A program made the position numbers and the translations under genes. This document shows positions 34,698 through 43,199 of a stretch of 64,000 nt of DNA, piece after piece. The number at the start of each line of letters is the position of its first letter. Positions within the stretch are counted from its first letter, which is position 1. The DNA is from Lachnospiraceae bacterium. Lineage in GTDB: Bacteria > Bacillota > Clostridia > Lachnospirales > Lachnospiraceae. Under the pieces are notes generated by a model, which was not told the DNA's origin, searched no databases, and saw only the letters and a program-made list of their open reading frames with translations. The stretch lies in NCBI GenBank assembly GCA_900168235.1, contig FUZG01000001.1, forward strand, positions 124,001 to 188,000, in the 5' to 3' direction.

Positions 34698-35780
34698 TCA
34701 AACTCTTGCTGCGATGAGATCTCCCATCTCAGCTGTTCCAACCTTTGTTGTTCCTTCTGCGTAAATATCGCCTGTGCGATAGCCTTCCTTCAAAACCTTG
34801 CGTACCGCTTCCTCTACTGCATCAGCTTCCTTCTGCAGACCGAAGGAGAAACGGAGCATCATTGCTGCTGAAAGGATAGTCGCGATAGGATTTGCTATAC
34901 CCTTTCCTGCAATGTCCGGTGCAGATCCGCCTGACGGCTCATAAAGTCCAAAGCTGGTCTCATTAAGGGATGCACTGGAGAGCATACCGATGGAACCTGT
35001 GATCTCTGCCGCCTCATCTGAAAGGATGTCACCAAACATATTCTCTGTGAGAACTACGTCAAACTGCGCAGGATCCTTAACGAGCTGCATTGCTGCATTA
35101 TCAACAAGCATATGCTCTACGGTAACTTCGGGATACTTTTCTGCAACTTCGTTTACGACTTTTCTCCAAAGTCTGGATGAATCCAGTACGTTAGCTTTAT
35201 CAACGCTTGTAACCTTCATACGGCGCTTCATGGCTACTTCAAAACCCTTTACTGCTATGCGTCTGATCTCATCCTCATTGTATGAGAGGGTGTCTACCGC
35301 AGTCATGACTCCGTCAACCTCTGTAGTATGACGTTCACCAAAGTAAAGACCGCCTGTAAGTTCTCGCATTATCAGCATATCAAAGCCCTTGTCTGCTGTT
35401 TCTTTTCTAAGAGGGCAGGAGTCTGACAATTCGGGATACAAATATGAGGGTCTGAGGTTTGCAAAGAGTCCGAGCGCCTTTCTAATTTTCAGAAGACCTG
35501 CCTCCGGACGCTTTTCAGGTGGAAGCTTGTACCATGGTGATGTTGAAGTATTTCCTCCGATAGAACCCATGAGCACTGCATCAGATGCCTTCGCCTGCTC
35601 GATAGCTTCATCTGTGAGAGGAACTCCGTGAACATCAATAGAGCATCCGCCCATAAGGATATCTGTGTAATTAAATGTATGTCCGTACTTTGCTCCAACA
35701 CTGTCAAGGACTTTCCTTGCCTCAGCAGTGACCTCCGGTCCTATTCCGTCACCGGCGATACAACCTATGTTGAAATTCAT
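34698..35780 (-). CDS. leuB: 3-isopropylmalate dehydrogenase
   Basis: The 360-residue enzyme carries out the oxidative step of leucine synthesis. Family blocks are [20 protein letters not shown], the [13 protein letters not shown] loop, [17 protein letters not shown], and [20 protein letters not shown] near the metal site, with [20 protein letters not shown] after it. It is the first gene of the branched-chain run; leuA, leuC and leuD are not in the window. Confidence 0.96.
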   Translation of the reverse strand: MNFNIGCIAGDGIGPEVTAEARKVLDSVGAKYGHTFNYTDILMGGCSIDVHGVPLTDEAIEQAKASDAVLMGSIGGNTSTSPWYKLPPEKRPEAGLLKIRKALGLFANLRPSYLYPELSDSCPLRKETADKGFDMLIMRELTGGLYFGERHTTEVDGVMTAVDTLSYNEDEIRRIAVKGFEVAMKRRMKVTSVDKANVLDSSRLWRKVVNEVAEKYPEVTVEHMLVDNAAMQLVKDPAQFDVVLTENMFGDILSDEAAEITGSIGMLSSASLNETSFGLYEPSGGSAPDIAGKGIANPIATILSAAMMLRFSFGLQKEADAVEEAVRKVLKEGYRTGDIYAEGTTKVGTAEMGDLIAARV

Positions 35781-35811
35781 TTATACTGTCTCCTTTCATC
35801 CGGTCCAGGCT

Positions 35812-35828
35812 GTTAAAAACGTTTTAAC
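35812..35828. promoter_or_regulatory. Palindrome upstream of leuB
   Basis: GTTAAAA-ACG-TTTTAAC is a perfect palindrome 30 bases before the leuB start. It may be an operator for the branched-chain operon; no regulator is assigned. Confidence 0.4.
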
Positions 35829-35886
35829 GCTATGACTTTTTAAGATTTTTATACTTTAACTTGATAAAGCGAAGATTGTACAGAAT

Positions 35887-35907
35887 AGGGCGTGCTCTGC
35901 ACGCCCT
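35887..35907 (-). terminator. Terminator of yajC
   Basis: AGGGCGTGC and GCACGCCCT form a 9-base stem with a 3-base loop 26 bases after the yajC stop; the minus strand continues ATTCTG, so the T run is weak. Confidence 0.65.
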
Positions 35908-35933
35908 TTAGAATCCGTTTTATATAGAATATA

Positions 35934-36254
35934 TCAATCCTCTGTTGCGGACTCAGGCTTCTCGATCTGAGCGATTGCAGTTTTCTGCATCGGAATACGG
36001 CAGTTCTTGTTGCTGCCGAACTCAACAATGACTGTATCCTCAGTAATATCGATAACCACACCATAAAAGCCGCTGTTTGTCAGAACGGAATCGCCTACCT
36101 CAAGGGCATCCAGCATAGCCTTCATACGATTCTGCTCCTTCTTCTGCGGACGGAACATCATAAAGTAAAACATTGCACCGATCAGGACGATATACACGAC
36201 GATCATCATCATGTTTCCGCCTGTGCTTGCGGCACTGCTAAGCAGTAAATTCAT
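35934..36254 (-). CDS. yajC: Preprotein translocase subunit YajC
   Basis: The 106-residue product has a single N-terminal membrane helix (MMMIVVYIVLIGAMFYFMMF) followed by the RPQKKEQNRMKAMLDALEVG motif and a small soluble domain (GDSVLTNSGFYGVVIDIT). YajC associates with SecDF-YidC at the membrane. It follows tgt by about 90 bases, the usual order in Firmicutes. Confidence 0.92.
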   Translation of the reverse strand: MNLLLSSAASTGGNMMMIVVYIVLIGAMFYFMMFRPQKKEQNRMKAMLDALEVGDSVLTNSGFYGVVIDITEDTVIVEFGSNKNCRIPMQKTAIAQIEKPESATED

Positions 36255-36346
36255 TTTAATGTGTCTCCTTTCAAACGTTAAGATACATGATACACAAATA
36301 TGTACTTATTCGCAAGAAAAACTTAAGGTTTAAAGCCCTTCAAAAA

Positions 36347-37480
36347 TCAGTCATCAGGTGTCTCGAGATCAGCTAAAAACTGCTTTCTGAACTCCTCATA
36401 ATGATGAGCTTCGATCGCCTCACGTATCTCTTCCATCATGTGATTATAGAAGTAGAGATTGTGCATTACACAGAGTCTCATTCCGAGCATTTCCTTCGCC
36501 TTCAGAAGGTGACGCACATAAGCTCTGTTGTAATTACGGCATGCCTCACACTGGCATCCCTCTTCGATAGGTCTTGTGTCCAGCTCATACTTTGCGTTGA
36601 AGAGGTTCTTCTTGCCGTGATGAGTATAAACATGACCATGTCTGCCATTACGTGAAGGATATACGCAGTCAAAGAAATCCACTCCGCGGTAAACAGCCTC
36701 GATGATATTTGCAGGAGTACCTACGCCCATAAGATATGTAGGTTTATTCTCAGGGAGATGGGGAACTGTCACATCGAGCACGTGATACATTTCCTCTGCT
36801 GTCTCACCAACCGCAAGTCCGCCTACAGCGTAACCGTCGAGATTCATTTCTGAAATTTCCTGCGCATGCCTGATACGGATATCATCATAGATAGCTCCCT
36901 GATTGATACCGAAAAGCATCTGATGCGGGTTTACGGTATCAGGAAGTGAATTAAGCCTGTCCATCTCAACCTTGCAGCGTCTGAGCCATCTCGTAGTCCT
37001 CTCTACGCTGGGATTTACGTAATCCCTGCTCGCCTTTGAATTAGGACATTCATCAAACGCCATGGCAATAGTTGAACCAAGATTTGACTGAATCTGCATG
37101 CTCTCTTCCGGTCCCATGAAGATCTTTCTGCCGTCAATGTGTGAACGGAAGGTCACGCCTTCCTCCTTGATCTTTCTTAATGATGACAGCGAAAAAACCT
37201 GGAATCCGCCTGAATCCGTAAGGATAGGACGATCCCAGTTCATGAACTTATGCAGTCCTCCGAGCTGCTTTATAACCTTGTCGCCCGTCCGTACATGCAG
37301 GTGATATGTGTTGCTGAGCTCAACCTGTGTTCCGATCTCGCGGAGATCAACAGTTGAAACTGCTCCCTTTATGGCAGCAACTGTGCCGACATTCATAAAA
37401 ACAGGCGTCTCTATTGTCCCATGGACTGTTGTGAGACGCCCTCTCTTTGCTCTTCCGTCTTTTGTTATTAATTCATACAT
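36347..37480 (-). CDS. tgt: tRNA-guanine transglycosylase
   Basis: The 377-residue enzyme puts preQ1 in place of guanine at the wobble position. Catalytic and binding blocks are MNVGTVAAIKGAV, LTDSGGFQVFSLSSLR with the first active-site Asp, GGLAVGE for base recognition, VGTPANIIEAVYRGVDFFDC with the nucleophile region, and the zinc site CQCEACRNYNRAYVRHL. The pathway partner queA lies at 7438-8481. Confidence 0.97.
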   Translation of the reverse strand: MYELITKDGRAKRGRLTTVHGTIETPVFMNVGTVAAIKGAVSTVDLREIGTQVELSNTYHLHVRTGDKVIKQLGGLHKFMNWDRPILTDSGGFQVFSLSSLRKIKEEGVTFRSHIDGRKIFMGPEESMQIQSNLGSTIAMAFDECPNSKASRDYVNPSVERTTRWLRRCKVEMDRLNSLPDTVNPHQMLFGINQGAIYDDIRIRHAQEISEMNLDGYAVGGLAVGETAEEMYHVLDVTVPHLPENKPTYLMGVGTPANIIEAVYRGVDFFDCVYPSRNGRHGHVYTHHGKKNLFNAKYELDTRPIEEGCQCEACRNYNRAYVRHLLKAKEMLGMRLCVMHNLYFYNHMMEEIREAIEAHHYEEFRKQFLADLETPDD

Positions 37481-37510
37481 AGTGGACTCATTCTACGACA
37501 ATTCGGGAAA

Positions 37511-38569
37511 TTAATCAACCAGTCCTATTTCCTTATCATACTCTTCCAGGCAAAGCCCTCTGTCCATTATCTCTCTTGCTGCGGCTTCACCTACATAACG
37601 ATAGTGCCACGGCTCAAATTCGATATCTGTGATATCTTCTTTTCCTGAAGGATAACGAAGGATGAAACCGTATTCTTCAGCATGATCCTTAAGCCATCTT
37701 CCGCCGTCTGTCTCTGCAAAGCCCGCATCCAGCTGCTGATAACCTGATGTGATAAAGTCAAATGCCAGTCCAACCTCATGCTCACTTGTTCCGGGAATGG
37801 CTACAGTCTGACTTGCAAGCTCGTATGCTTCTTCATCAGAATAACCTTCCTTTGTGTAAGACTGCATCTTCCTTGCAAAAAGGATCTTCTGCTTCTCAGG
37901 AGTACGGTACGGTGAGCAGATATAGAGGTTCACACCGTCCTCCTGCGCTGCTTTCAGCATTTCAAGGACATGTGGCATGACTCTTACATCACTCTTTACA
38001 TTTCCACGGATAGTAGCCAGCTCAAATTCGTAGTCATCCGGAATGTGGTTCTGCTTATTTATAAGGATAAGTGACCAGTCATCTGCATAATCTGCATTGA
38101 CATACTCTCCGCTCTCATCGCTGTAGATCCTGGCACTCTCATCACTCTGAAAATCAGATGTACTTTCTACATCCGTTGAACTTGCTCTGTTGATAGCGTC
38201 TTCAAGGTCGCTCATGTCTGCGGCATCATCTGCTGAAACATTCGCACCGGATTCACTGTAGCCGTCTTTAACGCCCAGATCTGTCTCATCCATGGTCTCA
38301 ACCTCATAAGCAGATCCGTCAAGCGCTGTTACATATACACCATACGCCGCATAATCGCTGACAGTATCCTCAGCGAAAGTAAAGCTGGTGGTCAGCATAA
38401 AAATGCAGCACACACCTGCCGCAGCAGTTAATTTTCGTAAATTATGGGATAATGCGTGAAATACGTGATAGAAAAATAACCATATTACCAACACCACCAT
38501 GCACGGGCCCTTCAGCGCCTTATTACGCTTGGCAATGTCCAGTAACCTGTTCTGAAACCTGACTTTCAT
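37511..38569 (-). CDS. Membrane-anchored D-alanyl-D-alanine carboxypeptidase (VanY, M15B)
   Basis: The 352-residue product starts with a basic tail and a hydrophobic anchor (GPCMVVLVIWLFFYHVFHAL, then a second hydrophobic stretch). After an acidic linker the catalytic domain begins near residue 170 and ends at 345. The M15 zinc and active-site residues are in ICSPYRTPEKQKILF, the SEHEVGLAFDF motif and the EPWHYRYVG motif. It trims peptidoglycan stem peptides. It lies 30 bases after the tgt start and is transcribed away from aroC. Confidence 0.9.
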   Translation of the reverse strand: MKVRFQNRLLDIAKRNKALKGPCMVVLVIWLFFYHVFHALSHNLRKLTAAAGVCCIFMLTTSFTFAEDTVSDYAAYGVYVTALDGSAYEVETMDETDLGVKDGYSESGANVSADDAADMSDLEDAINRASSTDVESTSDFQSDESARIYSDESGEYVNADYADDWSLILINKQNHIPDDYEFELATIRGNVKSDVRVMPHVLEMLKAAQEDGVNLYICSPYRTPEKQKILFARKMQSYTKEGYSDEEAYELASQTVAIPGTSEHEVGLAFDFITSGYQQLDAGFAETDGGRWLKDHAEEYGFILRYPSGKEDITDIEFEPWHYRYVGEAAAREIMDRGLCLEEYDKEIGLVD

Positions 38570-38630
38570 ATTTAACTTTCCCCTAGTTCCCTGATAGTTA
38601 CTGTCAAATTACATACAGTAACACTGATCC

Positions 38631-38667
38631 GTTACCACCCACTCGCCTTCAGCTCGTCACGGTAACG
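38631..38667. repeat. GTTAC...GTAAC palindromic repeat, copy 2
   Basis: GTTACC, ACTCGCCTTCAGCTCG, CACGGTAACG. It matches the unit at 28535-28572 in the middle and keeps the inverted ends. Confidence 0.7.
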
Positions 38668-38767
38668 ATGATACTCTCACTCCTCACGACCGATCATCCC
38701 CTAAACGATCGATCATTTATGTATAATTTATCACACAACTCTATAAAACTCAAACAAATATCGCCAG

Positions 38768-38795
38768 GCTCGAAAAAGCATCGCTAAGTGCTCCG
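38768..38795. repeat. Dispersed repeat, second copy
   Basis: GCTCGAAAAA, GCA, TCGCTAAGTGCTCCG, identical to 7340-7367 apart from the three central bases. Confidence 0.7.
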
Positions 38796-38901
38796 AAGTC
38801 AAATAGCCTTTGTATTCTATAAAAGAGGCTAAAAATGATCCATGTTATTCCCTTTCGAATGTGCTATGATACATTCATATATACTTCAAGGAGAATTATC
38901 A

Positions 38902-40008
38902 ATGGCCGGGTCAACTTTTGGAACACTTTTTCGCGCTACGACCTGGGGCGAATCCCACGGTGCCGGTATCGGCGCTGTTGTAGACGGATGCCCTGCAGGA
39001 ATCCCACTGAAAGCAAGCGACATCCAGAAATATCTGGATAGAAGAAAGCCGGGACAGTCCCGCTTCACTACAGCACGAGCAGAAGCGGATCAGGTAGAGA
39101 TCCTTTCCGGTGTATTTGAAGATACAACCGAGGGAACACCTATCTCCCTGCTTATCAGAAACACAGACCAGCACTCAAAAGACTACAGCAATCTAAAGGA
39201 TGTATATCGTCCCGGACATGCAGATTTCACTTTTGACAGCAAATACGGTTTCCGCGACTACAGAGGCGGCGGGCGTTCTTCGGGACGAGAGACAGCCGGA
39301 AGAGTCGCTGCAGGAGCAGTTGCCGCAGCGTTTCTTAAGGAACTCGGTGTCACAGTCGAAGCTTACGCAAAGTCTATCGGACCTTTTTCTGTTCCGGACA
39401 ACCTTATCAACTACGAAGAATCCCTGAATAATCCACTTTCTCTTCCTGATCAGGAAATATATAAAAAGGCTGCTGAATGGGTAGATACCGTTCGCGGTGA
39501 TCAGGATTCGGCAGGAGGCATCATCGAGTGCCGTATCAAGGGACTTCCCGCAGGTATCGGCGAGACTGTTTTCGATAAATTTGATGCAGTTCTGTCTCAG
39601 GCTATCCTTTCCATCGGAGCCGTTAAGGGATTCGAGATCGGTGACGGATTTTTAGCTGCAGAGTCCCGCGGATCAGAAAATAACGACAGTTTTTCAAACG
39701 AAGATAAAAAGATACTGCCTGTTACCAATCACGCAGGCGGCGTACTTGGCGGAATGACAAGCGGTGCTCCTGTTATTTTCCGTGCAGCAGTAAAACCTAC
39801 TCCGTCTATTGCGAGAGAACAGCAGACGGTCGATATAAATGGTGTTCCGAGATCTCTCACCATCACCGGCAGACATGATCCCCTGATCGTGCCGAGAGCC
39901 GTTGTGGTAGTCGAAGCAATGGCATGTCTCACAGCGGCAGACCTTATGCTCAGAAATATGACCGCGCGTATTGACATGATCCGTGAATTTTATAATAATT
40001 TAGTTTGA
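38902..40008 (+). CDS. aroC: Chorismate synthase
   Basis: From the ATG at 38902 (AAGGAG upstream) the product has 368 residues and reads MAGSTFGTLFRATTWGESHG. It has the FMN-binding RYRGGGRSSGRETAGRVAAG-type loop (FRDYRGGGRSSGRETAGR), HADFTFDSKYGFRDYR, and NHAGGVLGGMTSGAPVIF and GRHDPLIVPRAVVVVEAM near the C-terminus. It makes chorismate from EPSP. The longer frame from 38842 begins without a ribosome site. Confidence 0.97.
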   Translation: MAGSTFGTLFRATTWGESHGAGIGAVVDGCPAGIPLKASDIQKYLDRRKPGQSRFTTARAEADQVEILSGVFEDTTEGTPISLLIRNTDQHSKDYSNLKDVYRPGHADFTFDSKYGFRDYRGGGRSSGRETAGRVAAGAVAAAFLKELGVTVEAYAKSIGPFSVPDNLINYEESLNNPLSLPDQEIYKKAAEWVDTVRGDQDSAGGIIECRIKGLPAGIGETVFDKFDAVLSQAILSIGAVKGFEIGDGFLAAESRGSENNDSFSNEDKKILPVTNHAGGVLGGMTSGAPVIFRAAVKPTPSIAREQQTVDINGVPRSLTITGRHDPLIVPRAVVVVEAMACLTAADLMLRNMTARIDMIREFYNNLV

Positions 40009-40038
40009 AGAAACTCCGGTTCTCTCCGGCCGGTTTCT
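40009..40038 (+). terminator. Possible terminator of aroC
   Basis: AGAAAC-TCCGG and CCGGCCGGTTTCT pair with a small bulge; only a weak T run follows. Confidence 0.5.
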
Positions 40039-40089
40039 ATACTAAAAACTGTCGGATTTTCAGGGTCCGGCAGAGCGATGGAGGCAAAT

Positions 40090-41151
40090 ATGAGCGAAAA
40101 CAAAGCTATCGGTAAGTACGTTGTATACGGCGCCGGGTACACCAGAAATGATGGTTGCGGTATCCGCGTCTACGATTTCAATCCCGATTCGGGACGAATT
40201 TCCTTAAAGGACAGCGTTAAGATCACCAATGCGTCCTACATCACTATTTCTCATAACAGAAAGTTCCTGTATTCCATCACGGATGATGGCGTTGCAGCAT
40301 TCAAGATCAAGGCTGACGGAAAGCTTGATTTCCTCAACATGACCGATATCAACGGCATGAGAGGCTGCTACCTCAATACAGACTATGAGGACCGCTTTGT
40401 ATTTGTAGCCGGATATCACGACGGAAAGATCACCGTTCTTTCCCTCAATTCCGACGGAAGCGTTGATAAGATCTGTGATGAGATCTATCAGAAGGGCGTC
40501 GGCACTATCGCTGAGCGTAATTTCCGCCCTCATGTTGACTGTGTAAAGATGACACGTGACAACAAGTACCTCTGCGCAACAGACGTAGGAATGGACCAGA
40601 TCAAGATTTACCGCCTGAACCACGAAACCGGTAAGCTTAAGCTGGAAGATATCATTCGTTCAGATATCGAGTCCGCTCCTCACCACATCAAGTTCTCTCT
40701 TGACGGAAAATTTGCCTATATAATCCATGAACTGAAGAACATTATTGATGTTTATTCTTACGAAGAAGTTGACGGAGAGCCTGAGTTCAAGAAGATCCAG
40801 ACTATCCCTACAGTAGAGAAAGATCCGTCCAATATGACGGCTGCTTATGCTCTGCATCTTTCAGCCGATGACAAGTTTATCTACTGCTCAAATGCAGGTG
40901 ATGACTCTGTCGGACTCTTTGAAAGAGATAAAAATACCGGTCTCCTTAAAGAACGTTTTGTTCTTCCGGTTTCCGGACAGTTCCCGAAGGACATCGCTCT
41001 GTCCGAGGATAACCGTTTCCTTCTGTCCATGAACCACGAGACCAATACTATTTCCTTCTTCAGAGTAAATCTTGAAGATAATACGCTTATTATGAACGGC
41101 GGGTTTGAGCCTTTTAATGCAGGTAACTGCATTCTGATCCACCGTCTCTGA
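40090..41151 (+). CDS. Lactonase-family seven-bladed beta-propeller protein
   Basis: The product (353 residues from ATG 40090, GGAGG upstream) belongs to the 6-phosphogluconolactonase/lactonase (YbhE-type) family. Blades show as repeated strand pairs: YGAGYTRNDGCGIRVYDFNP, VAGYHDGKITVLSLNSDG, VGMDQIKIYRLNHETGKL, IIHELKNIIDVYSYEEVDG, SNAGDDSVGLFERDKNTG, and MNHETNTISFFRVNLEDN. No zwf-type neighbour is present, so the substrate is open. A predicted terminator follows. Confidence 0.85.
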   Translation: MSENKAIGKYVVYGAGYTRNDGCGIRVYDFNPDSGRISLKDSVKITNASYITISHNRKFLYSITDDGVAAFKIKADGKLDFLNMTDINGMRGCYLNTDYEDRFVFVAGYHDGKITVLSLNSDGSVDKICDEIYQKGVGTIAERNFRPHVDCVKMTRDNKYLCATDVGMDQIKIYRLNHETGKLKLEDIIRSDIESAPHHIKFSLDGKFAYIIHELKNIIDVYSYEEVDGEPEFKKIQTIPTVEKDPSNMTAAYALHLSADDKFIYCSNAGDDSVGLFERDKNTGLLKERFVLPVSGQFPKDIALSEDNRFLLSMNHETNTISFFRVNLEDNTLIMNGGFEPFNAGNCILIHRL

Positions 41152-41211
41152 ACCTGACTCACTGAAAAGGACAGGATGTGATTTCCTGTTTCTAAAACAG
41201 CTATGATCAGG

Positions 41212-41243
41212 AAGCCTGCGCAGTGAAGCATTAGCGCAGGCTT
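41212..41243 (+). terminator. Terminator of the lactonase gene
   Basis: AAGCCTGCGC and GCGCAGGCTT pair around 13 bases, followed by TTCTTGCTG. Confidence 0.75.
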
Positions 41244-41296
41244 TCTTGCTGTTATTAAAAAACTGTCCCGGAAAATTCCCGGGAATGGGAGGAACT

Positions 41297-42370
41297 ATGC
41301 CTGAAAAGCTGATCGATCTGAAAAACATCACAAAACGCTATGATGAAAACGTCGTTCTGGATGATTTCAGTTTATATATCCGTGAAAATGAATTTGTAAC
41401 CCTTCTTGGTCCGTCGGGATGCGGCAAGACTACTACCCTTCGTATCATAGGCGGCTTTGAAAAACCTGACAGCGGCACGGTTCTGTTCCAAAATAAGGAT
41501 ATTACAGACCTCCCTCCGAACAAGAGAGAGCTTAATACCGTTTTCCAGAAATATGCGCTTTTCCCTCATATGACTATCGCTGACAATATAGCATTTGGTC
41601 TCCGTATCCACAAAAAGTCCGATGCATATATCCGTGACAAGATCTCATATGCGTTAAAACTCGTAAACCTTGAGGGCTATGAAAACAGAATGCCTGAATC
41701 TTTATCCGGCGGCCAGCAGCAGCGTATCGCCATTGCCCGCGCCATCGTTAATGAGCCCAAGGTCCTGCTCCTTGACGAGCCGCTCGGTGCCCTTGATCTG
41801 AAACTTCGTCAGGACATGCAGTACGAACTTATCCGTCTGAAAAATGAGCTTGGTATCACTTTCGTATATGTCACTCACGATCAGGAAGAAGCTCTTACAA
41901 TGTCGGATACCATCGTTGTCATGAACCAGGGCTACATACAGCAGATCGGAACACCTACAGATATCTACAACGAACCCCAGAATGCGTTTGTTGCTGACTT
42001 TATCGGCGATTCCAATATTGTTTCCGGAATAATGATCCGTGACAAACTGGTAGAGATCCTTGGCGCGCGTTTTGACTGCGTTGATACAGGGTTCGGCGAA
42101 AACCGTCCGGTCGACGTAGTGATCCGTCCCGAAGATATCGACCTCGTTGATCCAAAGGACGGCACTATCGAAGGTGTCGTGACCGACGTGATCTTTAAGG
42201 GTGTTCACTACGAAATGTGTGTAATGAGCAACGGTTTTGAGTGGATCGTTCATTCCACAGACTGCTTCCCTGTTGATACTCACGTCGGTATCCATGTAGA
42301 TCCTTTTGATATCCAGATCATGCATAAGCCTGAATCCGAGGATGAGAAAGCCGTGGCTGTCGATGAATAA
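41297..42370 (+). CDS. potA: Spermidine/putrescine ABC transporter ATPase
   Basis: From the ATG at 41297 (GGGAGG upstream) the product has 357 residues. Walker A is [11 protein letters not shown], the signature [16 protein letters not shown], Walker [13 protein letters not shown], and the H-loop [11 protein letters not shown]-terminal TOBE domain follows (RPEDIDLV). It is first in the potA-potB-potCD run, whose genes overlap. Confidence 0.96.
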   Translation: MPEKLIDLKNITKRYDENVVLDDFSLYIRENEFVTLLGPSGCGKTTTLRIIGGFEKPDSGTVLFQNKDITDLPPNKRELNTVFQKYALFPHMTIADNIAFGLRIHKKSDAYIRDKISYALKLVNLEGYENRMPESLSGGQQQRIAIARAIVNEPKVLLLDEPLGALDLKLRQDMQYELIRLKNELGITFVYVTHDQEEALTMSDTIVVMNQGYIQQIGTPTDIYNEPQNAFVADFIGDSNIVSGIMIRDKLVEILGARFDCVDTGFGENRPVDVVIRPEDIDLVDPKDGTIEGVVTDVIFKGVHYEMCVMSNGFEWIVHSTDCFPVDTHVGIHVDPFDIQIMHKPESEDEKAVAVDE

Positions 42371-43199
42371 GAAATCCAGACTACTCACAGGTCCGTACCT
42401 CATCTGGAGCATCGGATTTATAATCATTCCGCTTTTTATCGTGCTTTTCGAAGCATTTACAGGCGATAACGGGCTCTTTACGCTGAAATATGTGACAGAC
42501 ATCACATGGTTCGTGAACTTAAAGTCACTTGGGCTTTCCCTCGTGTTCTCGTTTATTTCCACAGCCCTGTGTCTGCTGCTCGCCTATCCGCTCGCCATGA
42601 TACTTGCCGAGTTTGGAAAAGGACGGTCATCCATAACGGTGCTGGTCTTCATCCTGCCTATGTGGATGAACTCTCTTCTCCGTACCATTGCATGGCAGAA
42701 TATCCTCGAGCGTAACGGCGTAATAAACGGTATGCTCACTGCGCTCCACCTGCCTGCGCTTTATATAATCAATAAACCGCCGGCGATCGTTCTCGGTATG
42801 GTATATGACTTCCTGCCTTTTATGGTCCTTCCGATCTACAATGCAGTGTCACGTATCGACAGAGATGTGATAAATGCCGCACGCGATCTTGGTGCAAACG
42901 GTGTCCAGACGCTTTTCCGTGTCATCTGGCCCATGAGTCTTCCCGGAGTCATCTCCGGCATAACCATGGTGTTTGTTCCGTCTCTCACCACTTTCGTTAT
43001 CTCCGATATCCTCGGCGGCGGAAAGATCCTGCTCATCGGTAACATCATTGAGCAGATGTTCACTCAGGACAGTGACTGGCACGCAGGTTCCGGTCTCTCC
43101 GTGGTCCTCATGATCTTCATCGTTATCAGTATGATCATCGAGGAAAAATATGACAGTGACCAGACCACCGTCACCAAAAGGGAAAGGAGGACAAATTAA
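42363..43199 (+). CDS. potB: Spermidine/putrescine ABC transporter permease PotB
   Basis: The start at 42363 overlaps the potA end by 8 bases; an upstream frame from 42306 lies in potA. The 278-residue product has six membrane helices and the binding-protein-dependent permease loop [24 protein letters not shown]. The stop overlaps the first base of the next gene. Confidence 0.95.
   Translation: MNKKSRLLTGPYLIWSIGFIIIPLFIVLFEAFTGDNGLFTLKYVTDITWFVNLKSLGLSLVFSFISTALCLLLAYPLAMILAEFGKGRSSITVLVFILPMWMNSLLRTIAWQNILERNGVINGMLTALHLPALYIINKPPAIVLGMVYDFLPFMVLPIYNAVSRIDRDVINAARDLGANGVQTLFRVIWPMSLPGVISGITMVFVPSLTTFVISDILGGGKILLIGNIIEQMFTQDSDWHAGSGLSVVLMIFIVISMIIEEKYDSDQTTVTKRERRTN

Larger units (their letters stand above)
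38570..38901. other. Divergent intergenic region with repeats
   Basis: The region between two divergent genes holds the repeat units at 38631 and 38768, a near-palindrome of GATCGATCA type around 38690-38715, and a TAGCCT...AGGCTA pair at 38804-38830. Promoters for both genes should be here but I could not place them firmly. Confidence 0.5.

Noticed and set aside
41702..42562. 286-codon frame opposite potA
   Set aside because: A mirror frame of potA/potB with no family match.
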